64,000 nt of DNA from Parabacteroides sp. PM6-13. Its GTDB lineage: Bacteria > Bacteroidota > Bacteroidia > Bacteroidales > Tannerellaceae. The notes beneath the pieces are model-generated. The model had not been told where the DNA came from and did not search any database. It saw only the letters and a list, made by a program, of their open reading frames with translations. Location of the stretch: the NCBI RefSeq assembly GCF_029892605.1, contig NZ_JARXWF010000008.1, forward strand, positions 64,001 through 128,000, read 5' to 3'. The position numbers were made by a program, and so were the translations under genes. Positions 1-7,280 of the stretch are shown in pieces (positions within the stretch are counted from its first letter, which is position 1; every line of letters begins with the position of its first letter).

Positions 1-300
1 GTAGGAATAAACACCGATTTTGTGGAGGCATTGCCCACTATATTGATGAAACCGCTGAGCGGAAGCGGAGCGCGGGGCATGATGATCGACGCGATGAGTA
101 CCTACGGAGCCGACTCGTTTGTGGGTCGCCTGGCATCGGTGGTGCAGGGATCAACGGATACGACACTCTATGTGGTGGCCTTGTATTACGGGAGTGTAGC
201 GATAAAGAATACGCGTTACACGGTTCCCTATTCATTATTAGCCGATCTGGCGGGAGCTATTGCCGCGATCGCCTTAACCTATTTGTTTTTCAATTCATAA
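1..300 (+). CDS. Nucleoside-recognition / spore maturation-like membrane protein, C-terminal part
   Basis: The frame is open from base 1, so the gene begins upstream of the window; the last 99 residues are present. The sequence GSGARGMMIDAM, followed by a region ending in a hydrophobic segment (LLADLAGAIAAIALTYLFF), is typical of the C-terminal half of SpmA/SpmB-like nucleoside-recognition (GATE domain) proteins, which Bacteroidota often carry as one fused inner-membrane protein. The substrate is not known, and the spore name is historical because these bacteria do not sporulate. The gene is followed by an AT-rich direct-repeat spacer and then ybeY on the same strand. The family call is by recognition of the motif and topology only. 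Confidence 0.7.
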   Translation, partial: VGINTDFVEALPTILMKPLSGSGARGMMIDAMSTYGADSFVGRLASVVQGSTDTTLYVVALYYGSVAIKNTRYTVPYSLLADLAGAIAAIALTYLFFNS

Positions 301-325
301 TTCATAATTGATAATTCATAATTAA
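291..325. repeat. Short tandem AT-rich repeat (TTCATAA/TTGATAA units)
   Basis: About four back-to-back copies of a 7-8 nt unit (ATTCATA/ATTGATA) fill the gap between the first gene and ybeY. A very similar array lies at 4945-4982, also just before an ATG. It is probably slippage-prone spacer DNA; no hairpin or promoter box is evident. Confidence 0.6.
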
Positions 326-327
326 AT

Positions 328-744
328 ATGATTTGTTATTACGCAGAAGATATCGCCTTTCCACCAATCAAAAGGAGGAAAGTTAGCCAATGGATCAAAG
401 CTGTCGCGGCCACCTATGAACAAGCGGTGGGCGACATCAGTTATATCTTTTGCAGCGACGAGAAGATATTGGAGGTTAATCGCCAATATCTTGAGCATGA
501 TTACTTTACAGACATTATCACCTTCGACTATACAGAAGGGAAACGCATTTCCGGCGATCTGTTCATCAGCCTGGAAACCGTGAAGACCAATGCGGAGAAA
601 TTCGGCACAACATACGAGGAAGAGCTTCACCGCACCATCATTCATGGCATCCTGCACCTCTGCGGCATCGACGATAAAGGGCCGGGAGAACGGGAAATCA
701 TGGAAGAGAATGAGAACAAAGCGTTAGCATTATTTGAGTTTTAA
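328..744 (+). CDS. ybeY: Endoribonuclease YbeY (rRNA maturation RNase)
   Basis: YbeY is a small zinc-dependent single-strand endoribonuclease involved in 16S rRNA 3'-end processing and 70S quality control. The protein is 138 residues, normal for the family. The metal motif is visible as HGILH (His106, His110), but the third ligand of the usual HxxxHxxxxxH pattern falls on Asp116 instead of His; I recall this as common in Bacteroidota homologues rather than a sign of inactivation. The gene lies 23 nt before mnmG on the same strand, so RNA-maturation functions are probably co-transcribed. ATG at 328 is chosen because it directly follows the repeat spacer and matches the usual N-terminus. Confidence 0.92.
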   Translation: MICYYAEDIAFPPIKRRKVSQWIKAVAATYEQAVGDISYIFCSDEKILEVNRQYLEHDYFTDIITFDYTEGKRISGDLFISLETVKTNAEKFGTTYEEELHRTIIHGILHLCGIDDKGPGEREIMEENENKALALFEF

Positions 745-767
745 GTGAAAGAAAGGATGCATAAAGC

Positions 768-2645
768 ATGAATTTTAAATATGATGTAATTGTTGTAGGT
801 GCAGGACATGCAGGCTGTGAAGCGGCTTGTGCGGCTGCCAACCTGGGGTCGAATACGCTGTTGATCACCATGGACATGAATAAGATTGCCCAGATGAGTT
901 GTAATCCGGCCGTTGGTGGGATTGCCAAGGGGCAGATTGTCCGCGAGATCGATGCACTGGGCGGTATGATGGGTATTGTAACCGACAAGACAGCGATCCA
1001 GTTCCGGATGCTCAACCGCAGCAAAGGGCCGGCTATGTGGAGCCCCCGTGCGCAGAGCGATCGTGCCCGTTTCATCGACTGTTGGCGGGAAATTCTCGAA
1101 AATCAACCCAATCTATCGATCTGGCAGGACAGGGTAGATAGCCTTCTATTCGATGGCGATCGCGTTTGCGGCGTAAAGACGGAGATGGAGGTGGAATTCC
1201 ATGCCGGAGCTGTCATCCTTACCAACGGCACATTCCTGAACGGACTGATGCATATCGGGCGGACACAGATCCGGGGCGGACGCATATCGGAACCGGCATC
1301 GACCGGTATCACCGAACAATTGGTTTCCCTCGGTTTCACCGCAGAACGGATGAAAACGGGAACGCCGGTGCGCATCGACGGAAGAAGCGTGCGGTTCGAT
1401 GAAATGGAGGAACAACCGGGAGAGAATGACTTCCATAAATTCTCCTTTCTGACCTCTCCGCAGCGAACCTTACAGCAATTAAGCTGCTGGACCACCTTCA
1501 CCAACGAAACAACACACGAAATCCTCCGCGAAGGATTGCCGGATTCACCGCTCTATAACGGACAAATACAAAGCATAGGGCCGCGTTATTGCCCCAGCAT
1601 AGAGACCAAGATCGTCACCTTTGCCGATAAACCCCAACACCAGCTCTTCCTGGAACCGGAAGGAGAACGCACACAGGAATACTACCTGAACGGCTTCTCC
1701 TCTTCCCTACCCCTGGATATTCAGTTGCGCGCCTTGCGGTCGGTTCCCGCCTTCCGCGATATACGCATCTACCGTCCCGGCTATGCCATCGAATATGATT
1801 TCTTTGATCCGACCCAGTTACACCACACGTTGGAGACTAAACGGATGAAAGGACTCTTCTTTGCCGGGCAGATCAACGGAACCACAGGCTACGAAGAAGC
1901 AGGCGGACAAGGGCTGATTGCTGGCATCAACGCGCATATTTCATGCCATGGCGGCGAACCATTTGTACTGGGAAGAGACGAAGCCTACATTGGTGTGTTG
2001 ATTGACGACCTGGTAACCAAAGGGGTCGACGAGCCTTACCGTATGTTTACCTCCCGGGCCGAATACCGTATCCTGTTGCGTCAGGATGATGCCGATATGC
2101 GTTTGACTGAAAAATCGTTCCACATCGGATTGGCAAAACAGGAACGTATGGATCTCTTGAACGAGAAGCGCGAGAGCCGCGATGCCATTATCCGGTTTAT
2201 GGAGAACTACTCCATCAAGGCAAATATCATCAACCCCGATCTGGAAAGAATAGGGACTACTCCCCTCGCCCGCGGTTGCAAGTTGATCGAACTCGAGGCA
2301 CGTCCGCAATTAAACATCGAAAAACTGACGGCCATCGTTCCGGCTTTGCAAGAAGAGCTCGACAAGGTGCCGCTCTCCCGAAAAGAGGAAATTATCGAAG
2401 CAGCAGAGATTCTGATGAAATACAGTGGCTATATCAAACGTGAACGCATCATTGCCGATAAGATCAACCGGCTGGAGAATATCCGCATCAAAGGGAAGTT
2501 CGATTACAATAGCTTGCAATCCCTTTCCACCGAGGCGCGACAAAAGCTGACAAAGATCGACCCGGACACCATCGCCCAGGCAAGTCGCATCCCCGGCATA
2601 TCGCCAAGCGATATCAATATATTATTGGTTCTTTTGGGAAGATAA
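768..2645 (+). CDS. mnmG: tRNA uridine-5-carboxymethylaminomethyl(34) synthesis enzyme MnmG (GidA)
   Basis: MnmG is the FAD-dependent partner of MnmE that installs the cmnm5 group on U34 of several tRNAs. The protein has 625 residues, full length. The dinucleotide-binding motif GAGHAG is at residues 11-16, followed by the SCNPAVGG segment near residue 44; the conserved GLFFAGQINGTTGYEEA block and a helical C-terminal MnmE/tRNA-binding region ending in DINILLVLLGR are also present. It sits between ybeY and a parS site. In many bacteria gidA lies close to the replication origin, which fits the parS and the DnaA-box cluster at 19.1-19.5 kb. Confidence 0.97.
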   Translation: MNFKYDVIVVGAGHAGCEAACAAANLGSNTLLITMDMNKIAQMSCNPAVGGIAKGQIVREIDALGGMMGIVTDKTAIQFRMLNRSKGPAMWSPRAQSDRARFIDCWREILENQPNLSIWQDRVDSLLFDGDRVCGVKTEMEVEFHAGAVILTNGTFLNGLMHIGRTQIRGGRISEPASTGITEQLVSLGFTAERMKTGTPVRIDGRSVRFDEMEEQPGENDFHKFSFLTSPQRTLQQLSCWTTFTNETTHEILREGLPDSPLYNGQIQSIGPRYCPSIETKIVTFADKPQHQLFLEPEGERTQEYYLNGFSSSLPLDIQLRALRSVPAFRDIRIYRPGYAIEYDFFDPTQLHHTLETKRMKGLFFAGQINGTTGYEEAGGQGLIAGINAHISCHGGEPFVLGRDEAYIGVLIDDLVTKGVDEPYRMFTSRAEYRILLRQDDADMRLTEKSFHIGLAKQERMDLLNEKRESRDAIIRFMENYSIKANIINPDLERIGTTPLARGCKLIELEARPQLNIEKLTAIVPALQEELDKVPLSRKEEIIEAAEILMKYSGYIKRERIIADKINRLENIRIKGKFDYNSLQSLSTEARQKLTKIDPDTIAQASRIPGISPSDINILLVLLGR

Positions 2646-2652
2646 TTACAAT

Positions 2653-2668
2653 TGTTCCACGTGAAACA
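2653..2668. promoter_or_regulatory. parS: parS centromere site (ParB/Spo0J binding)
   Basis: The 16-mer TGTTCCACGTGAAACA in the 31-bp mnmG-uvrC gap matches the parS consensus TGTTnCACGTGAAACA at every position. Three further bases on each side continue the palindrome. Chromosomal parS sites bind ParB, which spreads and recruits SMC, and are generally clustered around oriC. No parA or parB is in the window. I found no second copy by eye. Confidence 0.85.
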
Positions 2669-2676
2669 ATTCGATC

Positions 2677-4485
2677 ATGAGCGTATACAAAAGTGAACAT
2701 ATTGCCAATATACTTTCCGTCATTCCGGAGACGCCGGGTTGCTACCAATATTTCGACGAGCGGGGAACTATTATCTATATCGGGAAAGCGAAGAACCTGA
2801 AGAAAAGGGTACATTCCTATTTCAATAAAGAATCGGAATACCCCAAGACCCGCGTCTTAGTGAAGCAGATTCGCGACATCAAATACATCGTGGTCAGTTC
2901 CGAAGAGGAGGCGCTTCTGTTGGAAAACAACCTGATCAAGCAATACCGTCCGCGCTACAACGTCATGCTGAAGGATGACAAGACCTACCCTTCCATCGTG
3001 ATCCGCAACGAATACTTCTCACGAGTCTTCACGACAAGGAATATCATCAAAGACGGTTCGCAGTATTTCGGACCATACACCTCCGCCTATACGGCAAAAA
3101 TGCTGGTATCGATGCTGAAGGATATCTACCCTTTGCGCATTTGCCACCTCCCGCTCACGCCGGAAACTATCGCTCAAAAGAAATACAAAGTCTGCCTGCA
3201 ATATCACATCAAACGCTGCAAAGGACCCTGTGAAGGATTACAAAGCCTGGAAGACTACCAACAAAACATCACGGAGATTCGGGAAATCCTAAAAGGAAAT
3301 GTAACCACCATCAGCAAGCTTTTCTACGAACAAATGCAGCTGTATGCCTCTGAACTACGGTTTGAAGAGGCACAAGCCATGAAAGAAAAGTATGAAATAT
3401 TGGAAAACTACCGCACCAAATCGACGGTCGTAACCCCTACCCTCACCAATATCGACGTATTCTCTTTCGCCGAACAAGACAATTCGGCCTACATCAACTA
3501 CCTGCATATCGGCGACGGCGCCATTGTACAGGCCTATACGTTTGAGTATAAAAAGAAATTAGACGAGACTCCAGCCGATCTGTTAGCCCTTGGCATCGTA
3601 GAAATGCGCGAACGTTTCAAGAGCACGGCACGGGAAATCATCGTTCCTTTCGAGCCGGGAATCGAACTGGAGAAGGTTAGTTTCACTATTCCGCAGCGGG
3701 GCGATAAGAAGAAACTGCTCGGACTGTCGGAGATGAACGTCAAACAGTATAAGGTTGACCGTCTGAAACAGGCGGAAAAACTAAATCCGGAGCAGCGAAA
3801 CACCCGTCTTTTGAAGGAGATTCAGGAGTCGTTGCATCTGGAAAAACTACCGGCACGCATCGAATGTTTCGACAACTCCAATATCCAGGGAAGCGATGCC
3901 GTAGCCGCCTGTGTGGTGTTTATCATGGGCAAACCGGCCAAGAAGGAATACCGCAAATACATCATTAAAACAGTAGAAGGACCCGACGATTACGCTTCGA
4001 TGAAAGAGGTGGTGAGAAGGCGTTACAGTCGCGCCCTGAACGAAGAGACACCCCTACCCGACCTGATTATTACCGATGGCGGCAAAGGGCAAATGGAGGT
4101 GGTTCGCTCCGTTATTGAGGACGAATTGGAGCTTACAATACCGATTGCGGGACTGGCGAAAGACCGCAAACACCGCACCTCCGACCTGCTCTTCGGCACA
4201 CCCCCCGAAAGCATGGGACTGGCACGTCAGAGCCCACTTTTCCGCCTGTTGGAGATGATGCAAAACGAAGTACACCGCTTTGCCATCACCTTCCATAAAG
4301 ACAAGCGCAGCAAAGGGCAGACACGATCGGAATTAGACCAGGTGAAAGGGGTTGGAGAAAAGACAAAAGAGGCCTTATTGCGCCACTTCAAGAGTGTGAA
4401 ACGAATCCGGGAAGCCGAGCTGGAAGAACTGACAAAGGTAGTCGGCCCCGCCAAAGCAGCCTTGATAAAAGAGGCATTATCATAG
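2677..4485 (+). CDS. uvrC: Excinuclease ABC subunit C
   Basis: UvrC makes the dual incision in nucleotide excision repair on DNA handed over by UvrAB. The 602 residues carry, in order, an N-terminal GIY-YIG nuclease domain (PGCYQYF... IIYIGKAKNL, about residues 15-95), a UVR helical hairpin near residue 230 (RFEEAQAMKEKYE), the RNase H-like endonuclease core (IECFDNSN... LIITDGGKGQ), and a C-terminal helix-hairpin-helix (VKGVGEKTKEALL). All family domains are present and the length is normal. It follows the parS site and precedes dtd by 9 nt, consistent with one operon. Confidence 0.97.
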   Translation: MSVYKSEHIANILSVIPETPGCYQYFDERGTIIYIGKAKNLKKRVHSYFNKESEYPKTRVLVKQIRDIKYIVVSSEEEALLLENNLIKQYRPRYNVMLKDDKTYPSIVIRNEYFSRVFTTRNIIKDGSQYFGPYTSAYTAKMLVSMLKDIYPLRICHLPLTPETIAQKKYKVCLQYHIKRCKGPCEGLQSLEDYQQNITEIREILKGNVTTISKLFYEQMQLYASELRFEEAQAMKEKYEILENYRTKSTVVTPTLTNIDVFSFAEQDNSAYINYLHIGDGAIVQAYTFEYKKKLDETPADLLALGIVEMRERFKSTAREIIVPFEPGIELEKVSFTIPQRGDKKKLLGLSEMNVKQYKVDRLKQAEKLNPEQRNTRLLKEIQESLHLEKLPARIECFDNSNIQGSDAVAACVVFIMGKPAKKEYRKYIIKTVEGPDDYASMKEVVRRRYSRALNEETPLPDLIITDGGKGQMEVVRSVIEDELELTIPIAGLAKDRKHRTSDLLFGTPPESMGLARQSPLFRLLEMMQNEVHRFAITFHKDKRSKGQTRSELDQVKGVGEKTKEALLRHFKSVKRIREAELEELTKVVGPAKAALIKEALS

Positions 4486-4494
4486 AGAGAAAAG

Positions 4495-4947
4495 ATGAAA
4501 ACAGTTATCCAACGCGTAAAGTATGCCTCCGTCACGATCGGAGACGTGGAAAAGTCCCGTATCGGACATGGGTTATTGGTGTTGATAGGGATAGAAGACC
4601 GTGATAGCCAGGAAGATATAGAATGGCTGACCAAAAAAATAGCCAACTTGCGGATCTTCGATGATGAAGCGGGCGTTATGAACCGTTCCGTTATGGATAT
4701 CGATGGGGAAATCATGGTTGTCAGCCAGTTTACCCTGCAAGCATCCACCAAAAAGGGCAATCGTCCCTCCTATATCCGTGCCTCCCGACCGGAGGTCGCC
4801 ATACCGCTGTATGAGGCGTTTTGCCGCACGATCTCCTCCCTCACCGGGAAAGAGGTCGCCACGGGCGAGTTTGGCGCGGATATGCAGATAGAATTGCTCA
4901 ACGACGGGCCGGTAACTATTGTTATTGATACGAAAACGAATGATTAA
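4495..4947 (+). CDS. dtd: D-aminoacyl-tRNA deacylase
   Basis: Dtd hydrolyses D-aminoacyl-tRNA (and Gly-tRNA-Ala), keeping D-residues out of proteins. At 150 residues it is full length. The two signature motifs are present: SQFTLQ at residues 77-82 and GPVT at 138-141, the latter forming the cross-subunit cis-Gly-Pro chirality filter. It starts 9 nt after uvrC and is followed by a short AT-rich tandem repeat and the MazG-like gene. Confidence 0.96.
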   Translation: MKTVIQRVKYASVTIGDVEKSRIGHGLLVLIGIEDRDSQEDIEWLTKKIANLRIFDDEAGVMNRSVMDIDGEIMVVSQFTLQASTKKGNRPSYIRASRPEVAIPLYEAFCRTISSLTGKEVATGEFGADMQIELLNDGPVTIVIDTKTND

Positions 4948-4982
4948 TTGATAATTGATAATTGATAATTGATAGTTGATAA
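4945..4982. repeat. Tandem TTGATAA-type repeat between dtd and the MazG gene
   Basis: The unit AATTGATA is repeated about four times directly downstream of the dtd stop, ending in TAGTTGATA and the next start codon. It resembles the array at 291-325. The array includes an in-frame TTG, but ATG at 4982 is the likelier start for the next gene. Confidence 0.6.
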
Positions 4983-5311
4983 TGGGAGTAACGATACAGG
5001 AGGCACAAGAGCGTGTGGATCAATGGATAAAGGAGTACGGGGTGCGGTATTTCAATGAGTTGACCAATATGGCTCTATTGACCGAGGAGGTGGGCGAACT
5101 GGCTCGGATTATAGCCCGGACATACGGGGAGCAATCCTTCAAAGAGAGTGATAAAAACAGGGATTTAGGCGATGAGATGGCTGATGTACTCTGGGTTTTG
5201 TTGTGTCTGGCCAACCAGACCGGCGTAGACTTGACCGAGGCTTTCGAAAAGAACCTTGCCAAGAAGACATCCCGCGATAATGAACGACATAAAAACAACG
5301 ATAAACTATAA
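4982..5311 (+). CDS. MazG-like nucleotide pyrophosphohydrolase
   Basis: This is a small all-alpha NTP pyrophosphohydrolase that probably cleaves (d)NTPs, including damaged or non-canonical ones, to NMP and PPi. The 109 residues contain the MazG-type metal motifs EEVGELARI near residue 30 and GDEMADVLW near residue 60 (the ExxE...ExxD pattern). Single-domain versions of this length (iMazG-like) are common in Bacteroidota. ATG at 4982 is used; an in-frame TTG two codons earlier lies in the repeat. The stop is 4 nt before the deoC ATG. Confidence 0.88.
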   Translation: MGVTIQEAQERVDQWIKEYGVRYFNELTNMALLTEEVGELARIIARTYGEQSFKESDKNRDLGDEMADVLWVLLCLANQTGVDLTEAFEKNLAKKTSRDNERHKNNDKL

Positions 5312-5315
5312 GATC

Positions 5316-6185
5316 ATGGCAGAAACGAATAAATTCCAGGAGGCGTTCGACCGCTTCGAACCGACCCAACCGGATGCAAAAATCACAGAAATAGTAGCCA
5401 ATATCCTCGAAAAGAACTTCGAAAAGAACTTCACGCCGGAGGTATTGAAACGCATCCACGGATGCATCGACCTCACCTCGCTTACCGCGGTAGACACCCG
5501 GGAAAGTATCTGGGCAATGGTCGACCAGGTAAACGATTTCGAAGGGACAAACCCTGAGATACCGAACGTAGCAGCGATTTGTACCTATCCCCTATTCGTC
5601 GATACCGTGAAGCAGGCACTCACCGCCCAAGAGGTGAAAATAGCCTCCGTAGCGGCCGGATTTCCTTCATCGCAGACCTTTATAGAGGTAAAAATAGCCG
5701 AAACGGCCATGGCGGTGATGCAGGGAGCCGAAGAGATCGACGTAGTACTCAATTTGGGCTATTTTATGGAGGAAAACTTCGATGAAATGACCGAAGAGCT
5801 GCAAGAGATCAAAGATAGCTGCAGAGAGGCGCAATTGAAGGTTATTTTAGAAACAGGTGCTTTGGGCAGTGCCACCAATATCCAGAAAGCCGCGATCCTG
5901 GCCATCTATTCCGGTGCCGATTTCATCAAAACCTCCACCGGGAAAGAGTATCCGGGCGCTTCCCACGTGGCCTTTTACACCATGTGCCAGGTGATCCGCC
6001 AATACTACGCCATCACCCAAAAGCGCATAGGAATCAAGGCTGCCGGAGGCATCCGCACCTCGGAAGAGGCCGTGAAATACTACACCATTGCCCAAGAGGT
6101 ACTGGGCGAAGAATGGCTCACCCCTACCCTGTTCCGCATTGGCGCCAGTAGCTTAGTTGGGGATATACAGAAAAGGCTTGGTTGA
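5316..6185 (+). CDS. deoC: Deoxyribose-phosphate aldolase
   Basis: DeoC is a class I aldolase that splits 2-deoxyribose-5-phosphate into glyceraldehyde-3-phosphate and acetaldehyde in deoxynucleoside catabolism. From ATG 5316 the protein has 289 residues, about 30 more than E. coli DeoC because of an N-terminal extension. The Schiff-base lysine lies in IKTSTGK (Lys205), the second active-site lysine in KAAGGIRT (Lys241), and the acidic proton relay in IDVVLN (Asp142). An earlier in-frame start inside the MazG gene is unlikely. The gene ends 4 nt before the converging polyprenyl synthetase. Confidence 0.95.
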   Translation: MAETNKFQEAFDRFEPTQPDAKITEIVANILEKNFEKNFTPEVLKRIHGCIDLTSLTAVDTRESIWAMVDQVNDFEGTNPEIPNVAAICTYPLFVDTVKQALTAQEVKIASVAAGFPSSQTFIEVKIAETAMAVMQGAEEIDVVLNLGYFMEENFDEMTEELQEIKDSCREAQLKVILETGALGSATNIQKAAILAIYSGADFIKTSTGKEYPGASHVAFYTMCQVIRQYYAITQKRIGIKAAGGIRTSEEAVKYYTIAQEVLGEEWLTPTLFRIGASSLVGDIQKRLG

Positions 6186-6189
6186 GCCT

Positions 6190-7164
6190 TTATTTTGTAC
6201 GGGAAATAATGTAATCGGCTAATTGGAGTAAGGAGGCACGTCCTTCGTTATCAGGGAGTTGCAGGATCAGTTCGATCGCTTTCGCGTGGTACGCCTGCAT
6301 ACGCTCCCTGGCGTACTCAATACCCCCACTCGCTTTGGCCCAGTCGAGCAGGAATTGGATGTTTTCCGGACTGAAATCTCTTTGGATAAGCATCTGGCAG
6401 GCTTTCTCAGCCTCCTCTCTCCTACCCGTCCGCAACGCATATAACAATGGCAGCGTTACCTTTCCTTCGCGGATATCGTTGCCGGTCGGTTTGCCTATAT
6501 TTGATTCAGTGAAATAGTCGAAAATATCGTCTTTGATCTGGAAACAATAGCCTAAGTTCTCCCCGATCTCCCGGCTGATCCGGCTGAATTCGTCGGAGGC
6601 ATTGGCTGATATCGCCCCGATCTCCGTGCAGGCCGCCAGTAAAGAGGCGGTTTTCTTGCGGATCACCTCCATATAAACGGCTTCGTCTAATATGATTTCT
6701 TCGGCCACTTCCAATTGTTTCAACTCACCTTCCGACAGCTCCCTGCCTATGGTAGAGATGATGTTTACAATGCGCAGATTGCCCGCCATAATCGAACGCA
6801 AGAGCGCGGTCGACAACACGTAATCGCCCACCAAAACAGCTACCCGATTATCGAAAATAGCATTCAGTGAAGGCGCTCCGCGGCGTTGTTTCGTTTCGTC
6901 AATGACATCGTCGTGAATAAGCGTGGCCGTATGGAGCAACTCAAGAAAAACGGCCGAATTAACCGTTTCATCATTGATATTTCCACACGTTTTAGCGGTG
7001 AGGAATACAAGCAAAGGACGGATATGTTTCCCATTTTTCTGAAGAATAACATCGGTCGCTTGTTGCAGATAAGGTACCGCACTTCGCAAAGAAGCAGCAA
7101 ATTCGGCTTGGAATTGCATTAATTCTTTTACAACCGGTTGTTCTATGTTTTTCAGATCGCTCAT
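6190..7164 (-). CDS. Polyprenyl (all-trans) diphosphate synthase
   Basis: This is a trans-isoprenyl diphosphate synthase that elongates farnesyl/geranyl diphosphate with IPP, probably making the octaprenyl/solanesyl side chain of menaquinone. The 324 residues contain both aspartate motifs, LIHDDVIDE (first) and FQIKDDIFDYF (second), and the GKHIRPLL segment near the N-terminus. ATG at 7164 is preferred because a -7 box (TACTTTTG on the minus strand, + coordinates 7201-7208) lies about 37 nt upstream, so a longer open frame would begin upstream of the transcript. It converges on deoC and is divergent from polA. Product chain length cannot be read from the sequence by eye. Confidence 0.93.
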   Translation of the reverse strand: MSDLKNIEQPVVKELMQFQAEFAASLRSAVPYLQQATDVILQKNGKHIRPLLVFLTAKTCGNINDETVNSAVFLELLHTATLIHDDVIDETKQRRGAPSLNAIFDNRVAVLVGDYVLSTALLRSIMAGNLRIVNIISTIGRELSEGELKQLEVAEEIILDEAVYMEVIRKKTASLLAACTEIGAISANASDEFSRISREIGENLGYCFQIKDDIFDYFTESNIGKPTGNDIREGKVTLPLLYALRTGRREEAEKACQMLIQRDFSPENIQFLLDWAKASGGIEYARERMQAYHAKAIELILQLPDNEGRASLLQLADYIISRTK

Positions 7165-7200
7165 ATAAAGGGAACAAATGATGCCCATTAAAAGATTCCG

Positions 7201-7208
7201 CAAAAGTA
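7201..7208 (-). promoter_or_regulatory. Bacteroidota -7 box for the polyprenyl synthase
   Basis: Minus-strand TACTTTTG matches TAnnTTTG and would start transcription near 7197, giving a leader of about 33 nt. No clear -33 TTTG was found at the ideal distance. Confidence 0.6.
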
Positions 7209-7280
7209 ACAAAAACTATTGAGTGAGCGAGTTTTTTCGTACATTTACCCTGATTTCTACCACAAAAAACGTATTATACG

